36,878 bases of DNA from Nitrososphaerota archaeon (GTDB lineage: Archaea; Thermoproteota; Nitrososphaeria; Nitrososphaerales; Nitrosopumilaceae), in the NCBI GenBank assembly GCA_028867595.1, contig JAGWGB010000014.1, positions 1 through 36,878 on the forward strand, read 5' to 3'. The stretch's first letter is position 1. Each line of letters starts with the position of its first letter. Positions 25,453-33,708 of the stretch are shown here, in pieces. The notes beneath the pieces are model-generated. The model ran no database searches. It had not been told where the DNA came from and saw only the letters and a program-made list of their open reading frames with translations. Position numbers and translations under genes: made by a program.

Positions 25453-28147
25453 TCTAGAGAGCAAGTTTTTTCATCTTGGTTTTGAACATTTAACTGAGAT
25501 CCAGAAAAAAGCTGTTCCTGTAATATATCAAAAGATTGACTCGCTTGTTATTGCGCCGACTGGCTCTGGCAAGACAGAGACTGCCGTCATACCAATCTTT
25601 GACAGGGTTGCCAAGTCAAAAAAAGAGGGAAAGATCAAGACACTATATGTGACACCACTGCGCGCACTCAACCGCGATGTATTTCGAAGAATTATCAAGT
25701 ATGCAGAAAATGAGGGACTATCAATTCAGATTCGACATGGGGATACATCGCAGACAATTCGAAAAAAAATTGCAGCAGAGCCTCCTGACATCTTGATTAC
25801 AACACCTGAGACCATCATAATTTTATTGACACAGGCAGGCATGCTCAAGGCACTTGATGAACTTGAATGGATTGTGATTGACGAGGTGCATGAGCTTTTG
25901 GGAAATGAGCGGGGGGCTCAGCTATCGCTAAGCCTTGAGCGCCTTCAGGCAAACACAAAATTTCAAGTAACAAGGATTGGACTTTCTGCAACCGTAGGGA
26001 ACACATCTGAGGCTGCCAAGTTCGTTGTAGGAACAAAAAGAAAGTGCAAGATAATCGAGGACCACTCTATTAGAAAATATGATGTCGAGGTCAAGTATAT
26101 TGACGGTACCATAACAGACGTCGTTGATTACATCACAGAATATGTGTCAAAGAACTATCCAAACTCGCCTGTTCTCTTGTTTACAAATACTAGGGGCGAG
26201 TCGGAATATCTTGCATCTTTGCTAAAGGAGAGGTCGGGCCTGCAAATAGAGATGCACCACGGCTCGCTATCGCAGCAGGTGCGCGAAGAGACAGAAGAGA
26301 CGCTGAGGTCAGGCAGGCCTGGAATTGTTGTATGCACGTCATCACTTGAGCTTGGCCTTGACATTGGATCCGTAGAACTTGTGATACACTATGGCTCTCC
26401 AAGGCAAGTCTCAAAACTTGTGCAAAGAATAGGCAGAAGCAAGCACTCTAGAGGCTCATCTGCAAAGGGATTGATTGTTACAAATAATGCAGATGACGAG
26501 TTTGAGGCGCATGCAATACTTGAGAGAGTAAGGGAAAAGTCAATTGAGGACCAAATAGTTCACGACGGCGCGCTAGATGTTTTGGCACACCACTTGGTTG
26601 GCATGACTATGCAGCTTGGTACTGTTCCAGTGGAGTTTGCGCTAAAAATGATAAATCAGGCATATCCATTTCGAAAGACAACACTTGAGGAGCTCTTTGG
26701 TGTACTTGAGATACTGCACAATGGCTCTATAGTTTTTTTCGACAAGGACGAGATGGTATTCAAGAAAAGGGGGCGCTCGTTTAGGTACTATTTTGAAAAC
26801 CTGTCCACAATTCCTGACATCTTAAAGTTCAAGGTAATTGATACTGTATCGAAAAAATTTATTGGAAGTTTGGACCAGAGGTTTGTCGGGGACTATGGAG
26901 ATCCCGGAAATGTCTTTGTATTGAAGGGAAGCCAGTGGCGCATCCTAAATGTGGACGACAGCTCGCTGAAGATCAATGTCGAGCCTGTCCGTTCTGCTGG
27001 AATCAATGTTCCATACTGGGAGGGGGAGAACATTCCTGTAGACTATACCACTGCAAAAAAAGTTGGGCAGTTTAGGACAAGGACCAAGCAGGAAAAACTT
27101 TCAAACACAGTAATTGAAAATCTAAAGACACATGCAGTACCTGATGAGAAGACAATAGTTGTAGAATCACAACGGGTGCGAAATACAATCGTAATGCATG
27201 TGTGCTTTGGAACAAGAATCAATGCCACGCTCTCGACACTGCTTTCTGCAATGCTTTCTGCAAAGAGCGGATATCTTGTTGACTCGAGGTCAGATGCGTA
27301 TCGAATCATGATATCATCAAACGGTAGAGTGGGCAAGGAATCTGTAATATCTGTGCTAAACGACAAGTATGACTTGGAATCGATTGTAAAGGCATCTCTT
27401 TCTGGAACGCACAACGTAAACTGGAGGACGTGGTGTGTTGCAAAAAAGTTTGGCATAGTAGGAAGGGAGGCAGTATACGACAGAAAATCTGCAAGGTTTC
27501 TATACGACAGATATTCTAATACCGCGCTTGCACAGGAAGCCCTTCGAGAACTTTTCCATGACAAGTATGACCTTGACGGCACTGCAGTTATACTTGAAAA
27601 GATTCGGGACGGAACAATATCGCTGCAGTGGTTTGAGGTGGATGGGTTTTCACGGCTTGCCGAGCCAATACTTGACCATACCACAAAATACTATTCGTCT
27701 CCGGCAAATCTGGACAAGGGAGTACTTGATCTAGTAAAGGCGCGCCTTTCAAAGACAAAGCACAGGCTTGTGTGCATGCGCTGTGGCAAGTGGGAAAAAG
27801 TAGTAGAGACCAATGAGGTAAAAGGCACACTTGTATGCCCGCACTGCAAGTCAAGGCAGGTTACTGCCACATTCTATTCTGACTATGATCTGTCAAAGAT
27901 AGTGCAGAAAAAGATTGCAGGGAAAAAAATTACTGCAGACGAGAACCACAAGTTCAACCGCGCATGGAAAGTGTCATCTCTTTTGGAAAACTTTGGTCCA
28001 ACTGCACTAGTTGTTTTGTCTGGGTATGGAGTAGGGGCAGACACTGGTGCAAGAATACTGCGAAACATGGTGGGAGAAGAAGAGATGTATCGGCAGATAT
28101 ACGAGGCAGAAAGGCAGTATGTCACAACCAGAGGATTCTGGGACTAG
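25379..28147 (+). CDS. lhr: Lhr-type large ATP-dependent helicase
   Basis: A 922-aa superfamily 2 helicase. The Q-like FHLGFEHLTEIQKKA precedes Walker A APTGSGKTE (59-67); the DEVH box lies at 168-171 and LSATVG near 202. The second RecA domain has HHGSLSQQVRE, SSLELGLDIG and QRIGRSKHS, which is the Lhr-specific form of motif VI. A WH/beta-barrel region follows, and a zinc ribbon (CMRCGKW...CPHC) lies near residues 799-825. Lhr proteins act in replication-coupled repair. Only TTG 25379 or GTG 25382 can serve as start in this frame before the Q motif, so the overlap with the small ORF is real if both are translated. Confidence 0.9.
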   Translation: MVQWYTSDLEQDNPQKNHLRHLPNDLESKFFHLGFEHLTEIQKKAVPVIYQKIDSLVIAPTGSGKTETAVIPIFDRVAKSKKEGKIKTLYVTPLRALNRDVFRRIIKYAENEGLSIQIRHGDTSQTIRKKIAAEPPDILITTPETIIILLTQAGMLKALDELEWIVIDEVHELLGNERGAQLSLSLERLQANTKFQVTRIGLSATVGNTSEAAKFVVGTKRKCKIIEDHSIRKYDVEVKYIDGTITDVVDYITEYVSKNYPNSPVLLFTNTRGESEYLASLLKERSGLQIEMHHGSLSQQVREETEETLRSGRPGIVVCTSSLELGLDIGSVELVIHYGSPRQVSKLVQRIGRSKHSRGSSAKGLIVTNNADDEFEAHAILERVREKSIEDQIVHDGALDVLAHHLVGMTMQLGTVPVEFALKMINQAYPFRKTTLEELFGVLEILHNGSIVFFDKDEMVFKKRGRSFRYYFENLSTIPDILKFKVIDTVSKKFIGSLDQRFVGDYGDPGNVFVLKGSQWRILNVDDSSLKINVEPVRSAGINVPYWEGENIPVDYTTAKKVGQFRTRTKQEKLSNTVIENLKTHAVPDEKTIVVESQRVRNTIVMHVCFGTRINATLSTLLSAMLSAKSGYLVDSRSDAYRIMISSNGRVGKESVISVLNDKYDLESIVKASLSGTHNVNWRTWCVAKKFGIVGREAVYDRKSARFLYDRYSNTALAQEALRELFHDKYDLDGTAVILEKIRDGTISLQWFEVDGFSRLAEPILDHTTKYYSSPANLDKGVLDLVKARLSKTKHRLVCMRCGKWEKVVETNEVKGTLVCPHCKSRQVTATFYSDYDLSKIVQKKIAGKKITADENHKFNRAWKVSSLLENFGPTALVVLSGYGVGADTGARILRNMVGEEEMYRQIYEAERQYVTTRGFWD

Positions 28148-28233
28148 CGTTATTTTTCTATATCAAGCTGAGTGCCATTTCTATCGATGAGAACGGCCGT
28201 TAGGCAATTAAATACAGTTGCATAACTAAAATC

Positions 28234-28644
28234 ATGAAAAAATCTGTGCAGCAGTTTATCTTGATTGCAACAGTGCTTGTACTTGCAAACAGTGGAATCT
28301 ATTTTGTAACTGCATATTCACAGATGCAAGAGTCAAGTGATACTGGAAGTCAGATTCAAACCATGCTCTTTACAACTGCAGCAATATCATATTTGCCGTT
28401 AGGGGTATGGATGATAAAAAATAAACTTCATAGCAGAGCACCGTATGTAATTGCAAGCCTCATCTCAGTTGCACTGATTGGGCTGTATGTAATCTCAAGA
28501 ACTGTCAGCCTTCCTGTAGTAGGAATACAAGATGACGTAGGTACAATAGACATATTGTGCAAAATCAGCCAGGGCGGTATAGTAGTTGTATCTTTGTTGC
28601 TTTTAAGAAACTGGAATAAAGCAAAGATAGCTGTACCTACATAG
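28234..28644 (+). CDS. Small four-span membrane protein, unknown function
   Basis: A 136-aa hydrophobic protein with helices near 8-28, 45-62, 69-88 and 108-125 and a basic C-terminus. I do not recognise a family. ATTAAATA (28206-28213) is centred about 24 bp upstream of the ATG. It converges on a winged-helix regulator, with stops 2 bp apart. The third loop carries DDVGTIDILCK, which has no known motif. Confidence 0.7.
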   Translation: MKKSVQQFILIATVLVLANSGIYFVTAYSQMQESSDTGSQIQTMLFTTAAISYLPLGVWMIKNKLHSRAPYVIASLISVALIGLYVISRTVSLPVVGIQDDVGTIDILCKISQGGIVVVSLLLLRNWNKAKIAVPT

Positions 28645-28646
28645 AA

Positions 28647-28988
28647 TTATTTTTCTGAAAACTTTTCCCAAAGCCTTTGTATCTTTTTGTCCATTGTGAA
28701 CCTTTCAACCTTGCAAGAGATCTGGCCATCCTTGAACGTTACATCTATTCCTGCTACCAAGCTTTTGTAGTAAGACTCGTCAAGCCCCTCAAGGGTGCGA
28801 ATCACCTTTGTCTTTTTTACGCATTCTAGGGTTTCAAGATTTTTTATCTTCCTGTATGTGGTAGATGTGGGGATGCCAAGAGCATCTGAGATCTGCTGGG
28901 CGTTCATCTCGTTCTTTGACAGGACTGACAGTATCTTTCTGCTGTACTCGTCTGCAAGAACTGCAAGGATCTCATCATCGGTTGCCAT
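28647..28988 (-). CDS. ArsR-like winged-helix transcriptional regulator
   Basis: A 113-aa protein with a winged-helix domain in the first 70 residues: ILAVLADEYSRKILSVLSKNEMNAQQISDALGIPTSTTYRKIKNLE. This is the HTH style used by archaeal ArsR/GntR-like regulators, with recognition helix STTYRKIKNL. The C-terminal part (FKDGQISCKVERFTMDKKIQRLWEKF) may mediate dimerisation. It lies 5 bp downstream of a small membrane protein gene, so it likely reports on or controls that protein. Confidence 0.82.
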   Translation of the reverse strand: MATDDEILAVLADEYSRKILSVLSKNEMNAQQISDALGIPTSTTYRKIKNLETLECVKKTKVIRTLEGLDESYYKSLVAGIDVTFKDGQISCKVERFTMDKKIQRLWEKFSEK

Positions 28989-28993
28989 TTCTT

Positions 28994-29266
28994 TCAGCTT
29001 TTCTTGACAGCGATGATGAGTACGATAAATCCGGCTATCTCAAATCCCTCCTCGATTAGCTTCTGAATACCTTCATTTTCAAGAAAGGCAAAACCATATT
29101 CCACTACAGTCTCGCCTAGAACAAGAAGCGTAAATCCTACGGCTAAAAGTATCATGGGGGGATACTTGGTTTTCTTAAATGCCTTGGCTGCAAAGAACAC
29201 AAGAGTAAAGCCCACTAGGAGATGGGCTGCAAGAAGGACAAAATTAGTGAGAGAAGGCTCTTCCAT
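28994..29266 (-). CDS. Small three-span membrane protein paired with the winged-helix regulator
   Basis: A 90-aa protein with hydrophobic helices near 8-26, 37-54 and 74-87, ending in KKS. Membrane proteins of this size next to an ArsR-like regulator form a recurring pair in archaea. Function unknown. The 5-bp gap to the regulator shows they are one operon, the membrane gene first. Confidence 0.7.
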   Translation of the reverse strand: MEEPSLTNFVLLAAHLLVGFTLVFFAAKAFKKTKYPPMILLAVGFTLLVLGETVVEYGFAFLENEGIQKLIEEGFEIAGFIVLIIAVKKS

Positions 29267-29336
29267 TTTCTAAACCATTGGTGATACATCATGAACTGTT
29301 TTTAACCAATGCGTCCATTATCAGCCGCAAGAATGG

Positions 29337-30731
29337 CTAGTTCTTTCTTGTAACGACGGAATATGCAGTGAGAAATGCCTCGGTTCTTCCCTCAAGGCCT
29401 GGCTTGGCAGTAACCCCTGTAATGCTGATTATCTCGCCTTGAGTGAACTGTTCAAGAAGCCTTGCCTGAGCTCGCCAGCCCTTGAGCCATATCTGGCCTG
29501 TATCATCTTCGATAAATGTTTCTGAAAGAGAGACTGACTCGCCTGTCTTTGTCTGTATCTCGCGCTTTTGTGGAGCCTTGAGTATGATGGCCTCGATGCA
29601 ATAGATCTTGTCAGAAGGCTTGACATCTCTTATCTTTGTTCTGGACTCGGCAAGCGTTGGAATGTTTTGCTTGTCAGTTTTTTGCAGATTGGAATCTTGT
29701 TCAATTGTAATTGAGTTTCCGTACATCTTTGACGGCAAAAATTCTATGACATCACCTGACTTGAGGTCTGCAGTAACAGAAGTGGCATCTGTAATGTTTA
29801 CAATTTTATCTTCAAGTGCCGCAACAAGAAGCCTGCTGCCATAGTCTGTCTTTGTGGCAGACAAAATTCTTGCAACAACTGGAGTGATCTCTTTTCCGCC
29901 CTCTATCTCAAGCACCGTTCCCTCATCTCCGTGCAGCTCAAGACCCATCTGGCCTGTCTTTGTGTTGACACCAATCAGCCTTGCCTTTGCGCCGGGGTTT
30001 ACTACTTTGGGAATGGAATTTTCGTCCTTGTTCCAAAGAACAGCTCGAATTATGTTGCCGTCGCTTCCTTTGAGCCTTAGCTGCAATGCCTTGCTCTGCT
30101 CTCCTTTGAAATTTGTAAACTCTGTAGTGCGAATGTTACCGTCTAAGATTCCTGAGACGACCAAGTTCTGCTGGTTCTCTTTTACATTTGATACATCATC
30201 TGTTATGTCATCAAGGCTTGGTATCTTGCTTTCAGTACGATTTGGTTCTACACTTGAACCCGAGCCGACATTAATTATTGGGTTTCCTTTTAGATCTGAT
30301 TTTACATATGCCTTGATTATCTTTACAAGATCGCCTGGCTTGAGGTTTTCAATGCCTGGCAAGTTTGCCTTTTCGTCCCAGAGCTTTACCTTGGCTCTCT
30401 GGTCTCCGTCATATACAGTCATGTTACGTAGCATGAACTGCGAACCATCCTTTCTTGAGAACTGCCTTGCGGGGTAGACGTTCATAACTCTAGTCTCAAG
30501 CGTGATCTCCTTTGCGCCGACATAGATATCCTTGAGGCTCATCTCTACCTTTAGCGGCTCAGAAAGTGAGACTCCAAGGTCGGATGCAATAAGAAAGAGG
30601 GCTCCTTGGTCTGTTAGATAACCTGCACCAATCTTTTCCTTCTTTTTTTGGATAAGATCCTCGATATCCTTTCTTGAGAGCTCTGGCTTTTGCTCAAGCA
30701 GTTTATTTATCAATGAATCAAATTCGGACAA
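29337..30731 (-). CDS. RPA-like single-stranded DNA-binding protein with multiple OB folds
   Basis: A 464-aa protein like archaeal RPA large subunit. A helical N-terminus (LINKLLEQKPELSRKDIEDLI) is followed by at least three OB-like units: TLETRVMNVYPARQFSRKDGSQFMLRNMTVYDGDQRAKVKLWDE (about 77-120), NLVVSGILDGN...LQLRLKGSDGNIIRAVLWN, and a C-terminal unit IYCIEAIILKAP...FIEDDTGQIWLKGW. It lacks the C-terminal zinc finger of many RPAs. It protects ssDNA in replication and repair. The TTG start at 30731 has a TATA-like CTTAATAAG about 28 bp upstream (30755-30763). Confidence 0.88.
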   Translation of the reverse strand: MSEFDSLINKLLEQKPELSRKDIEDLIQKKKEKIGAGYLTDQGALFLIASDLGVSLSEPLKVEMSLKDIYVGAKEITLETRVMNVYPARQFSRKDGSQFMLRNMTVYDGDQRAKVKLWDEKANLPGIENLKPGDLVKIIKAYVKSDLKGNPIINVGSGSSVEPNRTESKIPSLDDITDDVSNVKENQQNLVVSGILDGNIRTTEFTNFKGEQSKALQLRLKGSDGNIIRAVLWNKDENSIPKVVNPGAKARLIGVNTKTGQMGLELHGDEGTVLEIEGGKEITPVVARILSATKTDYGSRLLVAALEDKIVNITDATSVTADLKSGDVIEFLPSKMYGNSITIEQDSNLQKTDKQNIPTLAESRTKIRDVKPSDKIYCIEAIILKAPQKREIQTKTGESVSLSETFIEDDTGQIWLKGWRAQARLLEQFTQGEIISITGVTAKPGLEGRTEAFLTAYSVVTRKN

Positions 30732-30852
30732 ATCAAAAACAGTTGGAATCGTATCTTAATAAGAATTTTTGAGCAAATGCGATCAAGGAAGATCTGTACT
30801 ATTTCTTCAAGTTTCAGTAGATAGATTAGTAGGACAAGAAAATTATTCGTAG

Positions 30853-31800
30853 ATGTACTGTATCGAGGCCAAATCACTTTCAAAATCATACGGAAATGTT
30901 ACTGCCGTAGATTCAATCGATCTTTCTGTGGAATCGGGAAAAATTTTTGGGTTTTTGGGCCCAAACGGTGCAGGCAAGACAACCACAATAAAGCTGCTGA
31001 CTACGCTTATCCCCACAAGCAGCGGCACGATAAACATACTTGGAATCGATGCATCGCGCGACCCTCTTGGGGTGCGAAAAAAGATTGGCGTTGTACTGCA
31101 GCAGCCAAGCTATGAGCCAAATCTTACTGTGGAAAAGTCGCTTGAGAAATATGGCATGATGTGGGATGTAGACCAAAAGACCCGGCGCAAAAGAGTCGAG
31201 GAGCTGCTCTCTGCATTTGACCTCAAAGATATACGAAAGAAAAAAAACGATGACATATCAATTGGGCAGAGGAGGCGTGTTCAGGTTGCACGTGAGTTCA
31301 TGCATGACATGGACCTCTTGTTTTTGGATGAGCCGACAGTAGGGCTTGATCCGTCTGCACGAAGGGGGCTGCTTGACTACATCAAGGGAAAGGTAAGGGA
31401 TGGCCTTACGATATTTTTTACAACACACATACTTGAAGAGGCAGAATACCTCTGCGATGAGATTGCAATCATAAACCACGGCAAAATAATTGCCATTGAT
31501 ACTCCAGAAGAGCTCAAAAACAAGTTTGGGCGGGAAAAAACTATCAAGATTCACATAGGAAATGTGGAAAACTTGTCATCTATACTACAGGGAGTTGGAA
31601 GCTATGAGATATCACGCGACGAGGGAACTGTAATAACCATACACTCTGCTGACTCGGAGCAAGTGCTAGTCAAGATACTCCAAGTGTTAAACTCTAACAA
31701 CATCCCTGTAGACGACCTAAGCGTTGTACCGACAAGCCTTGAGGAAATATTTCTAACTGTAGTAAAAAACTCGGACACAAACTCTGGGGTGAAAACCTAG
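30853..31800 (+). CDS. ABC transporter ATP-binding protein (DrrA-like)
   Basis: A 315-aa ABC ATPase of the ABC-2 exporter class. Walker A GPNGAGKTTT is near 37-46, the Q-loop VLQQPSYEP follows, the signature is ISIGQRRRVQVAREF (non-canonical for LSGGQ), Walker B reads LLFLDEPTVGLD and the switch His is in FFTTHILEEAE. The C-terminal extension is the DUF4162-like region of DrrA-type ATPases. It ends in a 1-bp overlap with the permease start, so the two are coupled. Substrate unknown. Confidence 0.93.
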   Translation: MYCIEAKSLSKSYGNVTAVDSIDLSVESGKIFGFLGPNGAGKTTTIKLLTTLIPTSSGTINILGIDASRDPLGVRKKIGVVLQQPSYEPNLTVEKSLEKYGMMWDVDQKTRRKRVEELLSAFDLKDIRKKKNDDISIGQRRRVQVAREFMHDMDLLFLDEPTVGLDPSARRGLLDYIKGKVRDGLTIFFTTHILEEAEYLCDEIAIINHGKIIAIDTPEELKNKFGREKTIKIHIGNVENLSSILQGVGSYEISRDEGTVITIHSADSEQVLVKILQVLNSNNIPVDDLSVVPTSLEEIFLTVVKNSDTNSGVKT

Positions 31801-32561
31801 TGCATCCAATATTTCGTCTAGTAAACAGAAATCTTACCATTTCGCTTAACATGGGGTTTGTGATATGGCAGGTTATCTTTCCTGTAATCTACATCTTTGT
31901 TGCGGGGTTTGCATACACTGCCTTGATTCATAACGTTCCGTTTGGGCAAAAGAACCTGGACTATCCTGCGTTTATTGCATCAGGGATGATTGGGTTTAAC
32001 ATCATGAACAGCACGCTAATCTCTGGAATAATAATTTGGAATGACAGGAGGCATGGGATGTTTGAGCAGATACTTGTGGGGCCCTTTACCCGCGCGCAGT
32101 ACATACTGTCAAATGTATATACCATAGGAATCATAGGGCTTTTTTCTGCGGGATTGATAACTGCAATTGGATATCCTTTATTTTTCAAGTCTGTGGAATT
32201 TAATCTGCTGACTGTTCCGCTTGTCGTCTTTGCGTCAATTACCGGTGCGATTCTGTTTGGTTCGATTGCATCAATCATATCAACTAGGCTCAAGTCAAGT
32301 GAAGGGTTTAACGTAATCATAAATACTGTATTCCTGTTTTTTGCCTTTGTAAGCACGGCGTTTTATCCAGCACAAGGAGCCCCGCCAATTCTTGGTACTG
32401 CGTTTTATCTCAACCCATTGACATATCTTGTGGATGTGGTGCGGGCTGGAATATTTGGAAACTTTACTGGTACAGTTGGCTATGAGATGATTGTACTGGT
32501 TGTGGCGGCCGCAGTGCTTTTTGGCATTGCTACAAAGCTGTTGTCAAAGCTTGAGATCTGA
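31800..32561 (+). CDS. ABC-2 type transporter permease
   Basis: A 253-aa permease with about six membrane helices. The stretch NDRRHGMFEQILVGPFTRAQYILSN and the NPLTYLVDVVRAGIFG block near the end are typical of ABC-2 exporters such as DrrB/NodJ. The GTG start overlaps the ATPase stop by one base (TAGTG). It forms one exporter with the upstream ATPase. Confidence 0.92.
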   Translation: MHPIFRLVNRNLTISLNMGFVIWQVIFPVIYIFVAGFAYTALIHNVPFGQKNLDYPAFIASGMIGFNIMNSTLISGIIIWNDRRHGMFEQILVGPFTRAQYILSNVYTIGIIGLFSAGLITAIGYPLFFKSVEFNLLTVPLVVFASITGAILFGSIASIISTRLKSSEGFNVIINTVFLFFAFVSTAFYPAQGAPPILGTAFYLNPLTYLVDVVRAGIFGNFTGTVGYEMIVLVVAAAVLFGIATKLLSKLEI

Positions 32562-32615
32562 GATACTATACAATACCATAATTGTTTTCTAGCTTTATCT
32601 GAAAGTACGACAAAA

Positions 32616-32897
32616 ATGTTAATACGGTACAACCACTCAGCATCTACGGGGTTGTTTGATGTATCAAGGAAGGTATTCCTTTCACAAAACTGCATTTCAG
32701 AGCAAGCTGTAAAAAAATATGTCATGAAACTTTTGGAAGAGCATCACATTCCAAAAGAAAACATACTTGATGACTCCAGGATGGATGCAGTCTTGACAGG
32801 AGATTATCTAATACGATGTATAGGTGGTACCATTGTTGTACACAAAATTGAGCTCTCACATGAGGGCTTTACCACAAAAATTATTGGCCGCATCTAG
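32616..32897 (+). CDS. Conserved-looking hypothetical protein, 93 aa
   Basis: A small soluble protein from ATG to TAG with alternating helix (AVKKYVMKLLEEHHIPKENILDDS) and strand (GDYLIRCIGGTIVVHKIELS) character. No family is recognised and no membrane segment or cysteine pair is seen. Its stop overlaps the stop of the convergent RHH gene by 4 bp. Confidence 0.6.
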   Translation: MLIRYNHSASTGLFDVSRKVFLSQNCISEQAVKKYVMKLLEEHHIPKENILDDSRMDAVLTGDYLIRCIGGTIVVHKIELSHEGFTTKIIGRI

Positions 32898-33079
32898 TTC
32901 CTTGACTTGCGCCTTTCACTTTTGTCATACTTTGCCAAAAAGTCCTTTACTATATCTACAATTATCTGGTTTCTGCTTGTATAGCCCATCTTGTACGAGT
33001 CTTGGGTCTTGAGAAACTCATCGAGCCTTTCTGCTAGGCCAACAGGGATATTTGCACTAACCCAGTCCTTTCTTGCCAT
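32894..33079 (-). CDS. Ribbon-helix-helix DNA-binding protein 1
   Basis: A 61-aa CopG/Arc-like protein: strand WVSANIPVGLAERLDEFL, then GYTSRNQIIVDIVKDFLAKY for the second helix, and a basic tail. Its ATG lies inside a perfect 22-bp palindrome (33077-33098), and a TATA-like TTAAAT sits about 26 bp upstream, so the transcript should be leaderless and the palindrome would block the start site when bound. Autoregulation is likely. No toxin partner is seen next to it. Confidence 0.8.
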   Translation of the reverse strand: MARKDWVSANIPVGLAERLDEFLKTQDSYKMGYTSRNQIIVDIVKDFLAKYDKSERRKSRN

Positions 33080-33098
33080 ACGGTAACTTTACCGTATG
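33077..33098. promoter_or_regulatory. Palindromic operator at the RHH1 start
   Basis: Perfect inverted repeat with half-sites CATACGGTAA and TTACCGTATG separated by CT. It includes the ATG of RHH1 on the minus strand. The half-site differs by one base from those of the operators in front of RHH2 (ATACAGTAA), with the same 2-bp spacer. Confidence 0.75.
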
Positions 33099-33233
33099 TC
33101 TTCATTTAAGCTTACTTTGATTGATTTTATCTAATTGATGTTCAAGCAACCATATGGTCATTACAACATACCCTTGTTCTTTTAAATGCAAAGATTCTAT
33201 ACATTGCCAATGTTTCCACCAACTTTCTTGTCC

Positions 33234-33404
33234 ATGAGGAACGGTTATCGGGAGTGGATGAGAAGCAACAATCTCTATTGGTGTAATATAGCCAGTTGTC
33301 ATGGTGAAGTAAGCTCTATGAACTTGGTAGAGCGGTGTGCAGTAGGTTTTGGCATACTAGAGGGCTCTCAGCTGAAGCAAGGAGGCGGAATATGGATAAC
33401 GTAA
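33234..33404 (+). pseudogene. Decayed tnpB C-terminal remnant
   Basis: The open frame here translates to a piece resembling the end of the TnpB at 20.5-21.8 kb: LYWCNIASCHGEVSSMN against LWCDTCQRWQDRDVIAVMN, with one cysteine pair broken and the last RuvC Asp lost (Glu). The N-terminal 300 or so residues are missing. The reading frame ends at TAA 33404, but DNA similarity to the intact element continues beyond it. The stretch from 33099 to 33233 holds no gene I can support; a 66-aa minus-strand ORF there looks like chance. Confidence 0.65.
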
Positions 33405-33458
33405 GGTCACTAATCCGAGGAGTCGATGAGGGCAAGTCTAATAAACCTGATTTATTAG
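33335..33458 (+). ncRNA. Possible retained omega RNA-like scaffold of the tnpB relic
   Basis: Bases 33374-33437 match 21665-21728 of the intact element at 48 of 64 positions without gaps. A hairpin GTGTGC/GCATAC (33335-33340 with 33352-33357) stands at the same distance upstream as the CTGCCAA/TTGGCAG hairpin of the intact copy, though its sequence differs, which suggests the structure was kept. It ends with a perfect 8-bp stem hairpin. Whether it is transcribed is unknown. Confidence 0.4.
33438..33458 (+). repeat. Hairpin at the presumed right end of the tnpB relic
   Basis: Perfect inverted repeat CTAATAAA-CCTGA-TTTATTAG. It takes the place of the right-end hairpin found at 21733-21756 in the intact element. 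It could also act as a transcription terminator for the short unit. Confidence 0.5.
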
Positions 33459-33479
33459 GCACAACCCTTTGATTAAATG

Positions 33480-33497
33480 TACAGTAAAATTACTGTA
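33480..33497. promoter_or_regulatory. Upstream palindromic operator of RHH2
   Basis: Perfect inverted repeat TACAGTAA-AA-TTACTGTA. It lies just upstream of the TATA-like TTTTATATT (33501-33509), where it would cover the BRE/TFB site. Same half-site and spacer as the operator at 33515-33534; centres are 36 bp apart. Confidence 0.7.
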
Positions 33498-33514
33498 TCT
33501 TTTTATATTTCTGC

Positions 33515-33534
33515 ATACAGTAAACTTACTGTAT
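33515..33534. promoter_or_regulatory. Start-proximal palindromic operator of RHH2
   Basis: Perfect inverted repeat ATACAGTAA-AC-TTACTGTAT ending on the base before the RHH2 ATG. It would overlap the transcription start of a leaderless mRNA, matching the placement at RHH1. Confidence 0.75.
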
Positions 33535-33708
33535 ATGGGTAAGAAAGCCAAGGGGTTTACAACTGCCACACTCAAAGAACATGTCTTTAGGAAACTCAGA
33601 CAGCTGTCTGATCTTGAAAAGAGGACTGTCTCAAACGAGCTTGATATCATAGTTGATTTCTATCTGTCAAAGAACAACCTAAAACTGGAGGCGCCACAAA
33701 TTGTCTAA
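33535..33708 (+). CDS. Ribbon-helix-helix DNA-binding protein 2
   Basis: A 57-aa CopG-like protein: basic N-terminus GKKAKGF, strand TTATLKEHVFRKLRQLSDL and helix TVSNELDIIVDFYLSKN. Its promoter (TATA at 33501-33509, about 29 bp from the ATG) is bracketed by two palindromes matching each other and, with one base change, the one at RHH1. This is the clearest autoregulatory arrangement in the window. It overlaps the following secreted-protein gene by 8 bp, so both are under the same control. Confidence 0.8.
   Translation: MGKKAKGFTTATLKEHVFRKLRQLSDLEKRTVSNELDIIVDFYLSKNNLKLEAPQIV

Noticed and set aside
33102-33302. 66-aa minus-strand ORF between the RHH1 operator and the tnpB relic
   Set aside because: It overlaps the relic on the opposite strand, has no family likeness or clear promoter, and looks like a chance frame.
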